NCBI GenBank assembly: GCA_036504815.1
Contig: DASXUN010000021.1
Coordinates: 496,001-560,000, forward strand
DNA length: 64,000 nucleotides
Reading direction: 5' to 3'
DNA from: Gemmatimonadaceae bacterium
GTDB taxonomy: Bacteria; Gemmatimonadota; Gemmatimonadetes; Gemmatimonadales; Gemmatimonadaceae
A program made the position numbers and the translations under genes. Shown here piece by piece: positions 36,419 through 44,198 of the stretch (position 1 is its first letter; every line of letters begins with the position of its first letter). Below the pieces are notes generated by a model. It worked only from the letters and a program-made list of their open reading frames with translations. It was not told the DNA's origin and ran no database searches.

Positions 36419-38728
36419 TCAGCCGGCAAGCGCGCCGAGCACGCGCCACGGCGTGAGCGGGAGCGAGCAGACTTCCACGCCGAGCGCGTCGGCCACCGCC
36501 GCGGCGATGGCGGGCGCCGTCGGGATGATGGGCGGCTCGGCGATGCCGCGCGCGCCGATGTGATTGGCGGCCGGATCGGCGCCGTCGAGGAACGACGCGT
36601 CGATGTCCGGAATGTCGGCCATCGTCGGCACCTTGTAGTCGTGCAGGTTGGCATTGAGCGTCATCCCGCTCGCGCGGTCGATGTGCCGTTCCTCGAAAAG
36701 TGCGTAACCGATGCCCTGGATGATCCCGCCGTGCAGCTGGCTCTCGGCGAGCGCCGGGTTGATGATGCGGCCGGCGTCGTGCACCGCCACCAGTCGCAGC
36801 ACCTTCACCACGCCGGTCTCCGGGTCCACTTCCACCTCGGCGAACTGCGCACCGACTGTCACCACCGCGAGTTCCGGATTGGGGCCGCGCGATCCGTGAC
36901 CGACGATCTGGACGTTGCCCAGCCGGCGGCAGACCTCCGAGAACGGCAGCGGAACGGCAGAGGACGGCAGAGAAACGGCAGAGGACGGCAGGATCTGCGA
37001 GTCTCGCGTGGTGAGCGACTCAACGGGCAGGTTGAGCATCTGCGCGGCGGCTTCGAGCAGGTGTCGCTTGGCCTCTTCCGCCGCCATGCGCACGGCGGGG
37101 CCGACACTCGGCGTCGTCATCGAGCCCCACGAGTTGCCGGTATACGGAAGGCGCTCGGTGTCGCCGATGACGGCGCGCACGGTGTCGAGGCGGGCGCCGA
37201 GCGCCTCGGCGGCGATCTGCGCGAGGATCGTGCGCGAGCCGGTGCCGAGGTCCTGCGTGCCGGCGAGCACGTCAACCGAGCCATCGCTGTTGATGCGGAC
37301 GTTCGCGTAGGAAGGCGGGCCGCCGCCGGTGGGCCAGGTCTGCGCGGCGCAGCCTACGCCGCGCCGGGGCTGAGCGATGGCGGATGGCTGATGGCGGATG
37401 GCGGAGGACCAACCGAAGCGCTTCATCCCCTCGGCGTAGCATTCGTCCAGGCGGTTGCCGCTGAAGGGGCGGCCGGTGCGTTCGTCGTGCGTGGCGAGGT
37501 TCTTGAGCCGCAGTTGCACCGGGTCCATCTGCAGCGCGCGCGCAAGCGCGTTCATCGCACCTTCGAGCGCGAAGGCGCCTTCGACGTAGCCGGGCCCCCG
37601 GAACGCCTGCATGCCGCCAGCGTTGATGTAGACCGATGTCTCGGTCGTCCGGACGTTCGGGCAGTGGTAGAGCTCGTGGAAGATCTGGGCGGGGCCGCCC
37701 TCCCAGCCCGCGACGCCGAGCGGGATGAGCGCGTCGAGCAGCAGCGCGGTGAGCGTGCCGTCGCTCCTGGCGGCAATCGTCACCTTCTGCACGGTCGCCG
37801 GCCGGTTGCCCGTGTCGGTCTGTTCGCCGCGTCGATCATTGATGCAACGCACGGGCAGGCCCAGCTTCTGGGCAAAGAGCGCGGCGGTGTAGGTATGCGC
37901 GCCCGCGCCATTCTTGGCCCCGAAGCCGCCGCCCATGTAGTCCTTGAGGACGCGCACCTTTGCCTGCGGCACGCCGAGCGCCTTGGCCACGTCGCTGCGC
38001 ACACGGAAGATGCCCTGGGTGGATTCCCACACAGTCAACTGATCGCCGTTCCATTCACAGACGGCACCGTGCGGCTCGAGCGCGGAATGCAAGGCGACCG
38101 GCGTGCGGTACTCGCGTGCAATCGTGACGTCGGCTTCGGCGAGGCCGCGCGCGACATCGCCGCGCTCGACGACATCGGGCGCCGTGCTGTTGCCGGTGTC
38201 GCGCACCCGCGGTGCGTCGGGGGCGATGGCATCGTCCACCGTCACGACGTGCGGGGCCGGCTCGATGACGAGCGAACCGGCAATGGCGCGCGCGGCGCGC
38301 TCCGCGTTGAGCAGCGACTCCGCACAGACCGCGGCAAGCGGCTGGCCGGCGTACGAGACCTGGCGACGGAAAAGGCGTGTCGCGGCGGGGGCGTCGCCCG
38401 GGCCCATCACGGCGCGCACACCGGCCATGGCACGCGCGTGGTCGAGGTCAAGCGACGTCAGCGTCCCCTTGGCGATGGGCGCACGCACGATGACCGCGTA
38501 GAGCATGCCCGGACGGACGACGTCAGCCGTGTAGCGCGCCCGCCCGGTGACCTTTTCGTGCGCATCCACCCGCAACGGACTCGTGCCCACGATCGACAGC
38601 GGCGTTTCTGCCGTCCACGCGTCCGGCTCGAACGCCGGGAGTTCGACGACGCGCGTCTCGGTGCGTCCCTCCACCTCGACCGTCGTCTGCACGAACCGGG
38701 CGCGTCGGCCGCCGTTCGAGTCGCTCAC
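36419..38728 (-). CDS. Molybdenum hydroxylase large (Moco-binding) subunit, PaoC/XdhA-like
   Basis: A 769-residue xanthine dehydrogenase-family Moco subunit. The a/b hammerhead (RVDAHEKVTGRARYTADV) is followed by Moco-binding segments GGGFGAKNGAGAH and GGMQAFRGPGYVEGAFALE, and the catalytic Glu at about residue 731 (GARGIAEPP). The substrate is probably an aldehyde or N-heterocycle. Two unusual low-complexity inserts are coded by repeats in frame: about residues 442-452 (SSAIRHQPSAIAQP, family A) and about 580-596 (LPSSAVSLPSSAVPLPF, family D). The start is GTG, overlapping the 2Fe-2S subunit stop. Its FAD subunit is 9 kb downstream. Confidence 0.93.
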   Translation of the reverse strand: MSDSNGGRRARFVQTTVEVEGRTETRVVELPAFEPDAWTAETPLSIVGTSPLRVDAHEKVTGRARYTADVVRPGMLYAVIVRAPIAKGTLTSLDLDHARAMAGVRAVMGPGDAPAATRLFRRQVSYAGQPLAAVCAESLLNAERAARAIAGSLVIEPAPHVVTVDDAIAPDAPRVRDTGNSTAPDVVERGDVARGLAEADVTIAREYRTPVALHSALEPHGAVCEWNGDQLTVWESTQGIFRVRSDVAKALGVPQAKVRVLKDYMGGGFGAKNGAGAHTYTAALFAQKLGLPVRCINDRRGEQTDTGNRPATVQKVTIAARSDGTLTALLLDALIPLGVAGWEGGPAQIFHELYHCPNVRTTETSVYINAGGMQAFRGPGYVEGAFALEGAMNALARALQMDPVQLRLKNLATHDERTGRPFSGNRLDECYAEGMKRFGWSSAIRHQPSAIAQPRRGVGCAAQTWPTGGGPPSYANVRINSDGSVDVLAGTQDLGTGSRTILAQIAAEALGARLDTVRAVIGDTERLPYTGNSWGSMTTPSVGPAVRMAAEEAKRHLLEAAAQMLNLPVESLTTRDSQILPSSAVSLPSSAVPLPFSEVCRRLGNVQIVGHGSRGPNPELAVVTVGAQFAEVEVDPETGVVKVLRLVAVHDAGRIINPALAESQLHGGIIQGIGYALFEERHIDRASGMTLNANLHDYKVPTMADIPDIDASFLDGADPAANHIGARGIAEPPIIPTAPAIAAAVADALGVEVCSLPLTPWRVLGALAG
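36941..36992. repeat. Family D repeat array (ACGGCAGAGR) inside the Moco subunit gene
   Basis: About five 10-11-bp units (GGAACGGCAG, AGGACGGCAG, AGAAACGGCAG...) in one orientation, read in frame on the other strand as Leu-Pro-Ser-Ser-Ala-Val repeats. Confidence 0.85.
37376..37405. repeat. Family A 7-bp repeat array inside the Moco subunit gene
   Basis: Four heptads (ATGGCGG ATGGCTG ATGGCGG ATGGCGG), read in frame on the minus strand as SAIRHQPSAIA. This is the second coding site of this family in the window. Confidence 0.88.
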
Positions 38729-39186
38729 GGCGTCTTCCCGGCGTCGGCCACCGCACGAATGGCGGTGATGATCTTCGGGTAGGTGCCGCAGCGGCAGAGA
38801 TTGCCGCTCATCGCCGTGCGGATCTCCGCGTCCGTCGGATGTGCGTTGCGTTCAAGAAGCGCCTCAGCCGCGAGCAACTGGCCCGGCGTGCAGAACCCGC
38901 ATTGCGCGGCGTCATGCGTGATGAAGGCCTGCTGCAACGGATGCAGCGCGCTGCCCTCGGCGAGGCCCTCGACCGTGCGGACCTCGGCGCCTCCGCAGGT
39001 CGCCGTCAGCGTGAGGCAGGCGTAGACCAGGTCGCCATCGAGGCGCACGGTACAAGCGCCGCACTCACCGTGGTCGCAGCTGAGCTTCGGGCCGGTCAGT
39101 CCCAACTGATCGCGCAGGGCGGCGAGCAGGGTCGGGAAGCGCGCGGGATCGACCTCGCGGGGGGAGCCGTTTACGGTCAGTTCCAT
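38725..39186 (-). CDS. Molybdenum hydroxylase 2Fe-2S subunit (PaoA/CoxS-like)
   Basis: A 153-residue protein with two 2Fe-2S clusters: the plant-ferredoxin-type site CDHGECGACTV plus a downstream Cys (VYACLTL), and the helical-bundle site CGFCTPGQ with LCRCGTYP. It carries electrons from the Moco subunit, whose GTG overlaps its stop codon. No twin-Arg signal is visible, unlike periplasmic PaoA, so the enzyme is probably cytosolic. A family C repeat array lies just upstream, in the region divergent from the ferredoxin gene. Confidence 0.94.
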   Translation of the reverse strand: MELTVNGSPREVDPARFPTLLAALRDQLGLTGPKLSCDHGECGACTVRLDGDLVYACLTLTATCGGAEVRTVEGLAEGSALHPLQQAFITHDAAQCGFCTPGQLLAAEALLERNAHPTDAEIRTAMSGNLCRCGTYPKIITAIRAVADAGKTP

Positions 39187-39192
39187 ACGGAA

Positions 39193-39228
39193 AGAATACG
39201 ACAGAATTCCACAGATTACGACAGAAGA
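39193..39228. repeat. Family C repeat (TACGACAGA) upstream of the 2Fe-2S subunit
   Basis: Three units (AATACGACAGA, ATTCCACAGA, TTACGACAGA), a single arm. The same unit builds the inverted array at 50.7 kb. It lies a few bases from the 2Fe-2S start codon, where a promoter and ribosome site would be expected. Confidence 0.7.
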
Positions 39229-39333
39229 CGGCCGCTGAGGCGGGAGGGGGACGCGAGCCGTGGCGGTTGAGCGGCCTCCACACGGCGCTTATCTTCCCAT
39301 TGTTGCCGGACGATTCCACCCTGAGGAGCAGCC

Positions 39334-39597
39334 ATGCCGTACGTGATCACCGAAGCCTGCATCGGCACCAAGGACAAGGCGTGTGTCGATGTCTGCCCCG
39401 TGGACTGCATCTACGAGGGACCGGACCAGCTCTACATCCATCCTGACGAGTGCATCGACTGCGGTGCCTGCGAGCCCGAGTGCCCGGTGACGGCGATCTT
39501 CCCGGAGGAAGACGTGCCGGCGAACCTCAAGTCGTACATCGCCAAGAACAAGGACGTCTTTGCGGGGCCGAATCCGCCGGGGAAACCGACGCGGTAG
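39334..39597 (+). CDS. Ferredoxin with 3Fe-4S/4Fe-4S-type sites (7Fe family)
   Basis: An 87-residue ferredoxin. The first site has C-x7-C-x3-CP spacing (CIGTKDKACVDVCPVDCI) and the second is CIDCGACEPECPV. This resembles the bacterial 7Fe ferredoxins FdxA (E-rich, with a C-terminal extension VFAGPNPPGKPTR). It shuttles electrons in the cytosol; partners are not indicated, although the molybdenum hydroxylase is divergently encoded next to it. GAGGAG is 6 bases before the ATG. Confidence 0.93.
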   Translation: MPYVITEACIGTKDKACVDVCPVDCIYEGPDQLYIHPDECIDCGACEPECPVTAIFPEEDVPANLKSYIAKNKDVFAGPNPPGKPTR

Positions 39598-39621
39598 GGC
39601 GGAGTTCGGTGCAGACGGAGA

Positions 39622-39714
39622 GTGATGGCGGATGGCGGACATCGGATGGCTGAAAGGACGAAGCCCGGCACAGCATGCCGGGCTTTTTCTCTGCCATCCG
39701 CCATCCGCCATCAC
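39622..39714. repeat. Family A inverted 7-bp repeat array flanking the ferredoxin terminator
   Basis: The left arm (39622-39653) has about four ATGGCRG-like heptads. The right arm (39692-39714) has about three in reverse complement. Between them is a canonical intrinsic terminator. The arrangement places a repeat arm on each side of the stem. Confidence 0.9.
39661..39690 (+). terminator. Intrinsic terminator of the ferredoxin gene
   Basis: A 10-bp stem AAGCCCGGCA / TGCCGGGCTT, a 5-base loop, and a T-run (TTTTTCT). It is the clearest Rho-independent terminator in the window. Confidence 0.88.
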
Positions 39715-39719
39715 TGTCC

Positions 39720-40331
39720 CTAGAACAACCCCCGCGGAAAGTAGCGATCCTTCCCGACGAACACGATCAGCAGCGCCGCATACTGCAGAAACGTGCTGAT
39801 CTCGCTCTTCCACGCTTCGGCCCAGAAGAACTCGCCGTCCGTCTGAGTCGAGGACAAGCCCGGGATCCAGCGCGGCGTGTGCTGCTTGTATGCGAGGTAC
39901 TCGTCGCCGAAGATCGACTCGAGCACGCCCTCCTCATACCGCACGATGAAGAAGTACTCGACGGCAAAGAGCGCAATGGCGACAGGGAGGAACCACCAGA
40001 CGCCGCTCAGGGCGACGAAACCCATCCAGATCAGGAAGTTGCCGTTGTAGAGTGGGTTGCGGCTCAGCGCGAAGGGCCCATGCGTGACGAGTTTCTGGAC
40101 GTTGCGCGAGCGCCGGCGCGTCACGGTTCCGGCGGTGGCCACGCCCCAGAGTCGCCAGGCCTCGCCAAGCACGATGAGCATCGCGCCGATGACCACGCCG
40201 AGCCGAGTGATGCCGCCCGGGGCGATCAGGGGAACCGCGAGGAACGGGACCGGGAGCCAGCCGCGGTTGCGGAAGATCACGGCGCCGATACGGGCGGGGC
40301 GGGAGGATTCGGAAGCTGAGATGGTGGTCAA
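39720..40331 (-). CDS. Isoprenylcysteine carboxyl methyltransferase-like membrane protein
   Basis: About 203 residues. The membrane helices are LPVPFLAVPLIAP, ITRLGVVIGAMLIVLGEAWRL, FLIWMGFVALSGVWWFLPVAIALF and a C-terminal FLQYAALLIVFV. The catalytic PEMT/ICMT signature is present: THGPFALSRNPLYNGNF and EEGVLESIFGDEYLAYK, which bind SAM. Bacterial members methylate lipids or small molecules; the acceptor is unknown. The only upstream start is TTG, a few bases from a family A repeat arm, so the real start could be a GTG about 17 codons further in. Confidence 0.85.
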   Translation of the reverse strand: MTTISASESSRPARIGAVIFRNRGWLPVPFLAVPLIAPGGITRLGVVIGAMLIVLGEAWRLWGVATAGTVTRRRSRNVQKLVTHGPFALSRNPLYNGNFLIWMGFVALSGVWWFLPVAIALFAVEYFFIVRYEEGVLESIFGDEYLAYKQHTPRWIPGLSSTQTDGEFFWAEAWKSEISTFLQYAALLIVFVGKDRYFPRGLF

Positions 40332-40337
40332 GGGAAC

Positions 40338-40369
40338 GATGGCAGATGGCCGATGGCGGATGGCAGAAT
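40338..40369. repeat. Family A 7-bp repeats (single arm) upstream of the ICMT-like gene
   Basis: About four heptads (ATGGCAG ATGGCCG ATGGCGG ATGGCAG) in the 52-base gap between two leftward genes, about 6 bases from the TTG start. Confidence 0.85.
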
Positions 40370-40383
40370 GATAATGATGCCGC

Positions 40384-41178
40384 TCACTGCGCGGTGAGTG
40401 CGACCAGGAACTCGCTGAGCACGTGATTGAACGTCGCCGGGCGCTCCATGTTGCTCACGTGCCCGGCGCCTGCGATCACTTCCATCCGGCTGCCGGCAAT
40501 GGCGAGATGCATCGTGCGGGCATCCTTGGCCGGCGTGAGCACGTCCTCGTCGCCGACGACGATCAGCGTCGGCACGTCAATGGTGGCGAGCGTCGGTGTC
40601 GAGTCTGGCCGCGTCCGCAACGCGTCGAGCGCATCCACGATCCCCTGCACGGGGGCGAGCGACATCATGCGATGCAGTTCGTCCACCAGTTCGGGGTTCT
40701 TCTCCCGCGTGGTGCGGCCGACCATGCCGGTGATCATCTGGTTGGCGACGGCCATGCTTCCCCGCTCCCGCGCGAGCGCCTGCATCTCGCGGCGCGCCTG
40801 CTGACCGGTCTCGTTGTCCGCCGTCGCTCGCGTGTCGCAGAGCACCAGCGCGCGCACGCGCTGGCGGTGGCGGCGCCAGAACGCGAACGCGGCATAACCG
40901 CCCATGGAGAGTCCCGCGAGCACGACGCGATCGATGCCGAGGGTGTCGAGCAGGACGGCGGCATCGTCGGCATAGCCATCCACCCCTTCCGATGCACCCC
41001 CGGCGCTTTCGCCGAAGCCGCGCAGGTCCATGCAGATGGTTCGCGCTGGCGCCGCCAGGGCCCCAAGCTGCGGCGCCCAGAGTGAACGATTGTGCGGAAA
41101 GCCGTGCACGAAGAGCACGGGAACGCCCGAGCCGACGTCGTCGTAGCCGATGGCACGGCCATCCAGGTAGGTGATCAC
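40384..41178 (-). CDS. Alpha/beta-fold hydrolase
   Basis: A 264-residue cytosolic hydrolase. The oxyanion motif is FVHGFPHNRSLW, the nucleophile GLSMGGYAAF, the acid in VVGDEDVLTP and the His in GAGHVSNMERP. A cap domain lies between the nucleophile and the acid. The organisation is that of lactonases and 3-oxoadipate enol-lactonase-like proteins. The GTG start overlaps the stop of the permease gene (GTGA), so it is co-translated with it. Substrate unknown. Confidence 0.9.
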   Translation of the reverse strand: MITYLDGRAIGYDDVGSGVPVLFVHGFPHNRSLWAPQLGALAAPARTICMDLRGFGESAGGASEGVDGYADDAAVLLDTLGIDRVVLAGLSMGGYAAFAFWRRHRQRVRALVLCDTRATADNETGQQARREMQALARERGSMAVANQMITGMVGRTTREKNPELVDELHRMMSLAPVQGIVDALDALRTRPDSTPTLATIDVPTLIVVGDEDVLTPAKDARTMHLAIAGSRMEVIAGAGHVSNMERPATFNHVLSEFLVALTAQ

Positions 41179-42407
41179 GCGGCCGTCCCGCTGCCGTCGG
41201 GCACTCCTTCCTCCGACACGGGGTCCGGTTCCACATGCAGCATCTGCACCGTCACGAAGATCGCAGCGAGAAGCGGGGTGGCCACGAAAAGTCCCATCAG
41301 CCCGAACACGTAGGCCATGACGACCTGCGTCATCATCGTCAGGGCCGGCGGCAGGTCGAGCTGCTCCTTCATGAGGTAGGGAATGAGCAGGTTATTCTCG
41401 AGGAACTGGATGCCCCAGTATGCGATCGCCACGGCCAATGCCTTTTCCGGCGAATCGGCGAAGGCGACGATGATCGCTGGAATGGCGCTCAGCGTGGGAC
41501 CGATATTGGGGATGAACTCGAGGATGCCGGCGAGCAGGCCGAGTGGCAGCGCCGCGCGCACCCCGATGATCATCAGCACGATCGTGGTGACGGTGCCGAT
41601 GACCAGCATCGCGATGGCCTGCGTGCCCAGCCACCGGCGCAGCTTCACGGCAATCGCGTCGAGCACCGGGGCGAACCGCTGCCGCGTGGCTGGCCGAAAC
41701 AGCAGCAGCAATCCGCGCTTGTAGACCTCGGGTTCGGCGGCGATGTAGACCGCGAGGAAGAGCACCAGCACGAAGCCGCCGACGACGGCGAGCGTTGACG
41801 TGAGAATGCCCATCGCGACTGTCTTCAGCCGGCCGGCCTGACGATAGAAGGCCTCAACCAGGCGTCCTGCTGCTGGCGCCTCGTCCATCGTAGCCGGCGT
41901 GCGCGCGGCCGCCGGCGCGGCGGCGCTATCGGCGACGGGGGACGCCGCTGGCTTCTCGGGCCCGGCGATGGCATCGAGGAGGCGCGGCTGCCTGGTGGCC
42001 AGCCACGTTTCCATCTTCTGCACCGCCGCCGGGATGCGGACCCGGAGTTCCTGCGACTGATCCACGAGCGTCGGCGCCGACCACCCGAGGAGCGCGAGAA
42101 TGAGGCCGACGGTTCCAAAGACGACGAGGGGTGAGGCAATCCCCCGGCGGAACCCACGCCGCTCGAGCGCGTCGACCGCCGGGGCGGCGCCCAGCCCGAA
42201 CAGCACCCCGAGGAAGGCGGTCAGCGCCAGGATCCGCGCCGCCCAGAGCAGCTGAAGGCCCACCAGCACAAAGACGATGATGAGCGCCGCCTTGACCAGG
42301 TCGCTGTGCTCCGTGGTCAACCGCCCCGCGATCCGGCGGGGACCGGTGGGGAGAGGCCGGGCGTCGGGTGTCCCGGGGATGGCTGGGGGCGTCGAGTCGG
42401 AGGCCAT
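41175..42407 (-). CDS. AI-2E family transporter/permease (PF01594)
   Basis: A 410-residue inner-membrane protein with eight or so helices. Hallmarks are the early helix pair (AALIIVFVLVGLQLLWAARIL and ALTAFLGVLFGLGAAPAVDAL), a long amphipathic loop with an Ala/Pro-rich stretch at about residues 150-180, LEFIPNIGPTLSAIPAI, and the C-terminal VMAYVFGLMGLFVATPLLA. Family members include the autoinducer-2 exporter TqsA and Na+/H+ antiporters. No quorum-sensing genes are nearby, so the name is by fold only. The loop insertion is longer than usual. Confidence 0.9.
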   Translation of the reverse strand: MASDSTPPAIPGTPDARPLPTGPRRIAGRLTTEHSDLVKAALIIVFVLVGLQLLWAARILALTAFLGVLFGLGAAPAVDALERRGFRRGIASPLVVFGTVGLILALLGWSAPTLVDQSQELRVRIPAAVQKMETWLATRQPRLLDAIAGPEKPAASPVADSAAAPAAARTPATMDEAPAAGRLVEAFYRQAGRLKTVAMGILTSTLAVVGGFVLVLFLAVYIAAEPEVYKRGLLLLFRPATRQRFAPVLDAIAVKLRRWLGTQAIAMLVIGTVTTIVLMIIGVRAALPLGLLAGILEFIPNIGPTLSAIPAIIVAFADSPEKALAVAIAYWGIQFLENNLLIPYLMKEQLDLPPALTMMTQVVMAYVFGLMGLFVATPLLAAIFVTVQMLHVEPDPVSEEGVPDGSGTAA

Positions 42408-42483
42408 GACGAGGGGTGCGGGTGTTCGGTGAGGGTCCTCGCTACATTTCTACCACACGCGACACCGGAGAGGAAGGAAGCGA

Positions 42484-43686
42484 GTGAATCCCAGGAGCAC
42501 GGCACCCACGGTGCGGTACCTCGATTCGGACGGCGCCGTCGGGCAATTCCTCGAGGGGATTGGCGGCACGCCGATCCTCGCGCTCGATACCGAAGGGGCG
42601 AGCTTCCACCGGTTCATCGACCGCATCTACCTGCTGCAGCTCTCGACGCGCGACGTGCACGCGATCATCGATCCGCTGCCGATTGCGCCCCCGGCCGGGC
42701 TGGGTGCGCTGCTTGAAGATCCCAAGGTCGAGGTGGTCTTTCACGACGCCGACTACGACCTCCGCCTGCTCCATCAGGACTATGGCTGGAACGTGCGCAC
42801 GATCTTCGACACGCGCGTCGCCGCCCAGCTCCTTGGCGTGAAGGCGTTTGGGCTCGCCGCGCTGCTCGAGCAGCACTTTGACGTGAAGCTGGACAAGAAG
42901 CACCAGCGGGCCGACTGGTCCATGCGTCCCCTCACGAAAGGGATGCTCGACTACGCGGCCCAGGACACCATGCACCTGCTGCAGCTGCGTGACGTGCTGA
43001 AGGCGCAGTTGGAAGCGAAGGGACGCTGGGCCTGGGCGCGCGAGGAATTCGAGCGGCTCGAGGGGACGCGCTGGGCGCCGGAGGAGTCGGGCGATGCCTT
43101 CCTGCGCATCAAGGGGGCGCGCGACCTCACCCGCCGTGAACTCGCCGTCTTGCGCGAAGTGACGCAGTGGCGCGACGCGACGGCCAAGGCGCTCGATCGC
43201 TCGACGTTCCGGGTGGTGGCCAACGAGGTGCTGCTCGAAATCGCGCGGCTGCAGCCAGCCGACGCCGATGCGCTCGGCAAGATCAAGGGGATGCCGCGCG
43301 GAATGGTGGAACGGGCCGCCGCCGACGTGCTCGCGGCCGTGCAGCGTGGCCTGGCGGTCCACGAGGGACAGCTGCCGCGCTTTCCGCGATCTGCACGCTG
43401 GGACAAGGACCCGGAGTTCGACGACAAGGTCGGCCGCCTGAAGGCCGTGCGCGACGAGGCGGCGAAGCGGCTGGAGCTCGATCCGGGCGTGCTGGGATCA
43501 CGCGAGCGGCTCGAGGCGGTGGCGCGACTCGTTCCCCGCTCGGTGGAGGAGCTGGCGACCATTCCGGAGCTGCGCCGCTGGCAGGTGGCGGAGATGGGTG
43601 CGGCCTTCGTGAAGGCGCTCCAAAGCTTCAAGCCCAAGCACAAGCCGGCAGCACCCGCGGCCGACTCGCCGTATCTGGAATCGTAG
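42484..43686 (+). CDS. rnd: Ribonuclease D
   Basis: A 400-residue DEDDy 3'-5' exoribonuclease. Exo I is LALDTEGASFH, Exo II VFHDADYDLRLL, Exo III DYAAQDTMHLLQ with the catalytic Tyr and Asp. The HRDC domain follows at about residues 215-290 and a second helical region with a Lys/Pro-rich tail ends the protein. It trims tRNA and other stable RNA. The start is GTG, preceded by AGGAAGG at good spacing; a TACATT box about 40 bases upstream may be its -10. Confidence 0.94.
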   Translation: MNPRSTAPTVRYLDSDGAVGQFLEGIGGTPILALDTEGASFHRFIDRIYLLQLSTRDVHAIIDPLPIAPPAGLGALLEDPKVEVVFHDADYDLRLLHQDYGWNVRTIFDTRVAAQLLGVKAFGLAALLEQHFDVKLDKKHQRADWSMRPLTKGMLDYAAQDTMHLLQLRDVLKAQLEAKGRWAWAREEFERLEGTRWAPEESGDAFLRIKGARDLTRRELAVLREVTQWRDATAKALDRSTFRVVANEVLLEIARLQPADADALGKIKGMPRGMVERAAADVLAAVQRGLAVHEGQLPRFPRSARWDKDPEFDDKVGRLKAVRDEAAKRLELDPGVLGSRERLEAVARLVPRSVEELATIPELRRWQVAEMGAAFVKALQSFKPKHKPAAPAADSPYLES

Positions 43687-43719
43687 CGAACACTGACGCC
43701 GGAAACGCGGGTGTGAGCA

Positions 43720-43749
43720 AGGGGCGCGAAGAATGGTCTTCGCGCCCCT
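43720..43749. terminator. Bidirectional hairpin between rnd and the MIP18-type gene
   Basis: A 13-bp perfect stem (AGGGGCGCGAAGA / TCTTCGCGCCCCT) with a 4-base loop ATGG, between two convergent genes. It is followed by CTGTCATCTGT, which is moderately T-rich. Confidence 0.75.
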
Positions 43750-43778
43750 CTGTCATCTGTCGCCTTCAGCGTCGCCAG

Positions 43779-44141
43779 TCAGAATCCGAGATACACGCGC
43801 ACGCGCGGCTCGATGCGGTCGGGCGTCCACGGAGGTGACCAGACGATGTTCACCTCGGCGTTCGTGACGCCCGGCACCGCCTGCACCTGCGTGGTGGCGT
43901 CGTGCACGAGCTCCGGTCCTGACGGACAGGCCGGCGACGTCAGCGACATGTCGACGATGACATTCGTGCCGTCCACGTGGATCCCGTAGACGAGTCCGAG
44001 GTCCACGATGTTGAGATTCAGCTCGGGATCCTTGACGCGCCGCAGGGCGAGCTTGATGAGCTCCTCGGTGACTTCGCCGCCGGCGGTCGGCGACACGGCA
44101 TCGGCGGATGGCGCCGCAGCTGGATTGAGTGGATCGGTCAT
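43779..44141 (-). CDS. MIP18/SufT-type Fe-S protein (DUF59)
   Basis: A 120-residue MIP18-family protein. KLALRRVKDPELNLNIVDLGLVYGI contains the conserved DPE and DLGL motifs, and TSPACPSGPEL carries the family cysteine. PaaD, SufT and human CIA2 help insert Fe-S clusters into apoproteins. The N-terminal 22 residues are Pro/Ala-rich and extra. The suf operon is 25 kb away, and no other phenylacetate genes accompany it, so a SufT-like maturation role is more likely than PaaD. Confidence 0.9.
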   Translation of the reverse strand: MTDPLNPAAAPSADAVSPTAGGEVTEELIKLALRRVKDPELNLNIVDLGLVYGIHVDGTNVIVDMSLTSPACPSGPELVHDATTQVQAVPGVTNAEVNIVWSPPWTPDRIEPRVRVYLGF

Positions 44142-44198
44142 CGATACCTCCCGGGGGACATCGCAGTATGGCTGCGTGTCGCGCGGGAATTCAAGCGC

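Noticed and set aside
36560-38782. Open frame (740 codons) opposite the molybdenum hydroxylase large subunit
   Set aside because: The coding strand carries Moco-binding motifs and an overlap with the 2Fe-2S gene; the opposite frame is a shadow.
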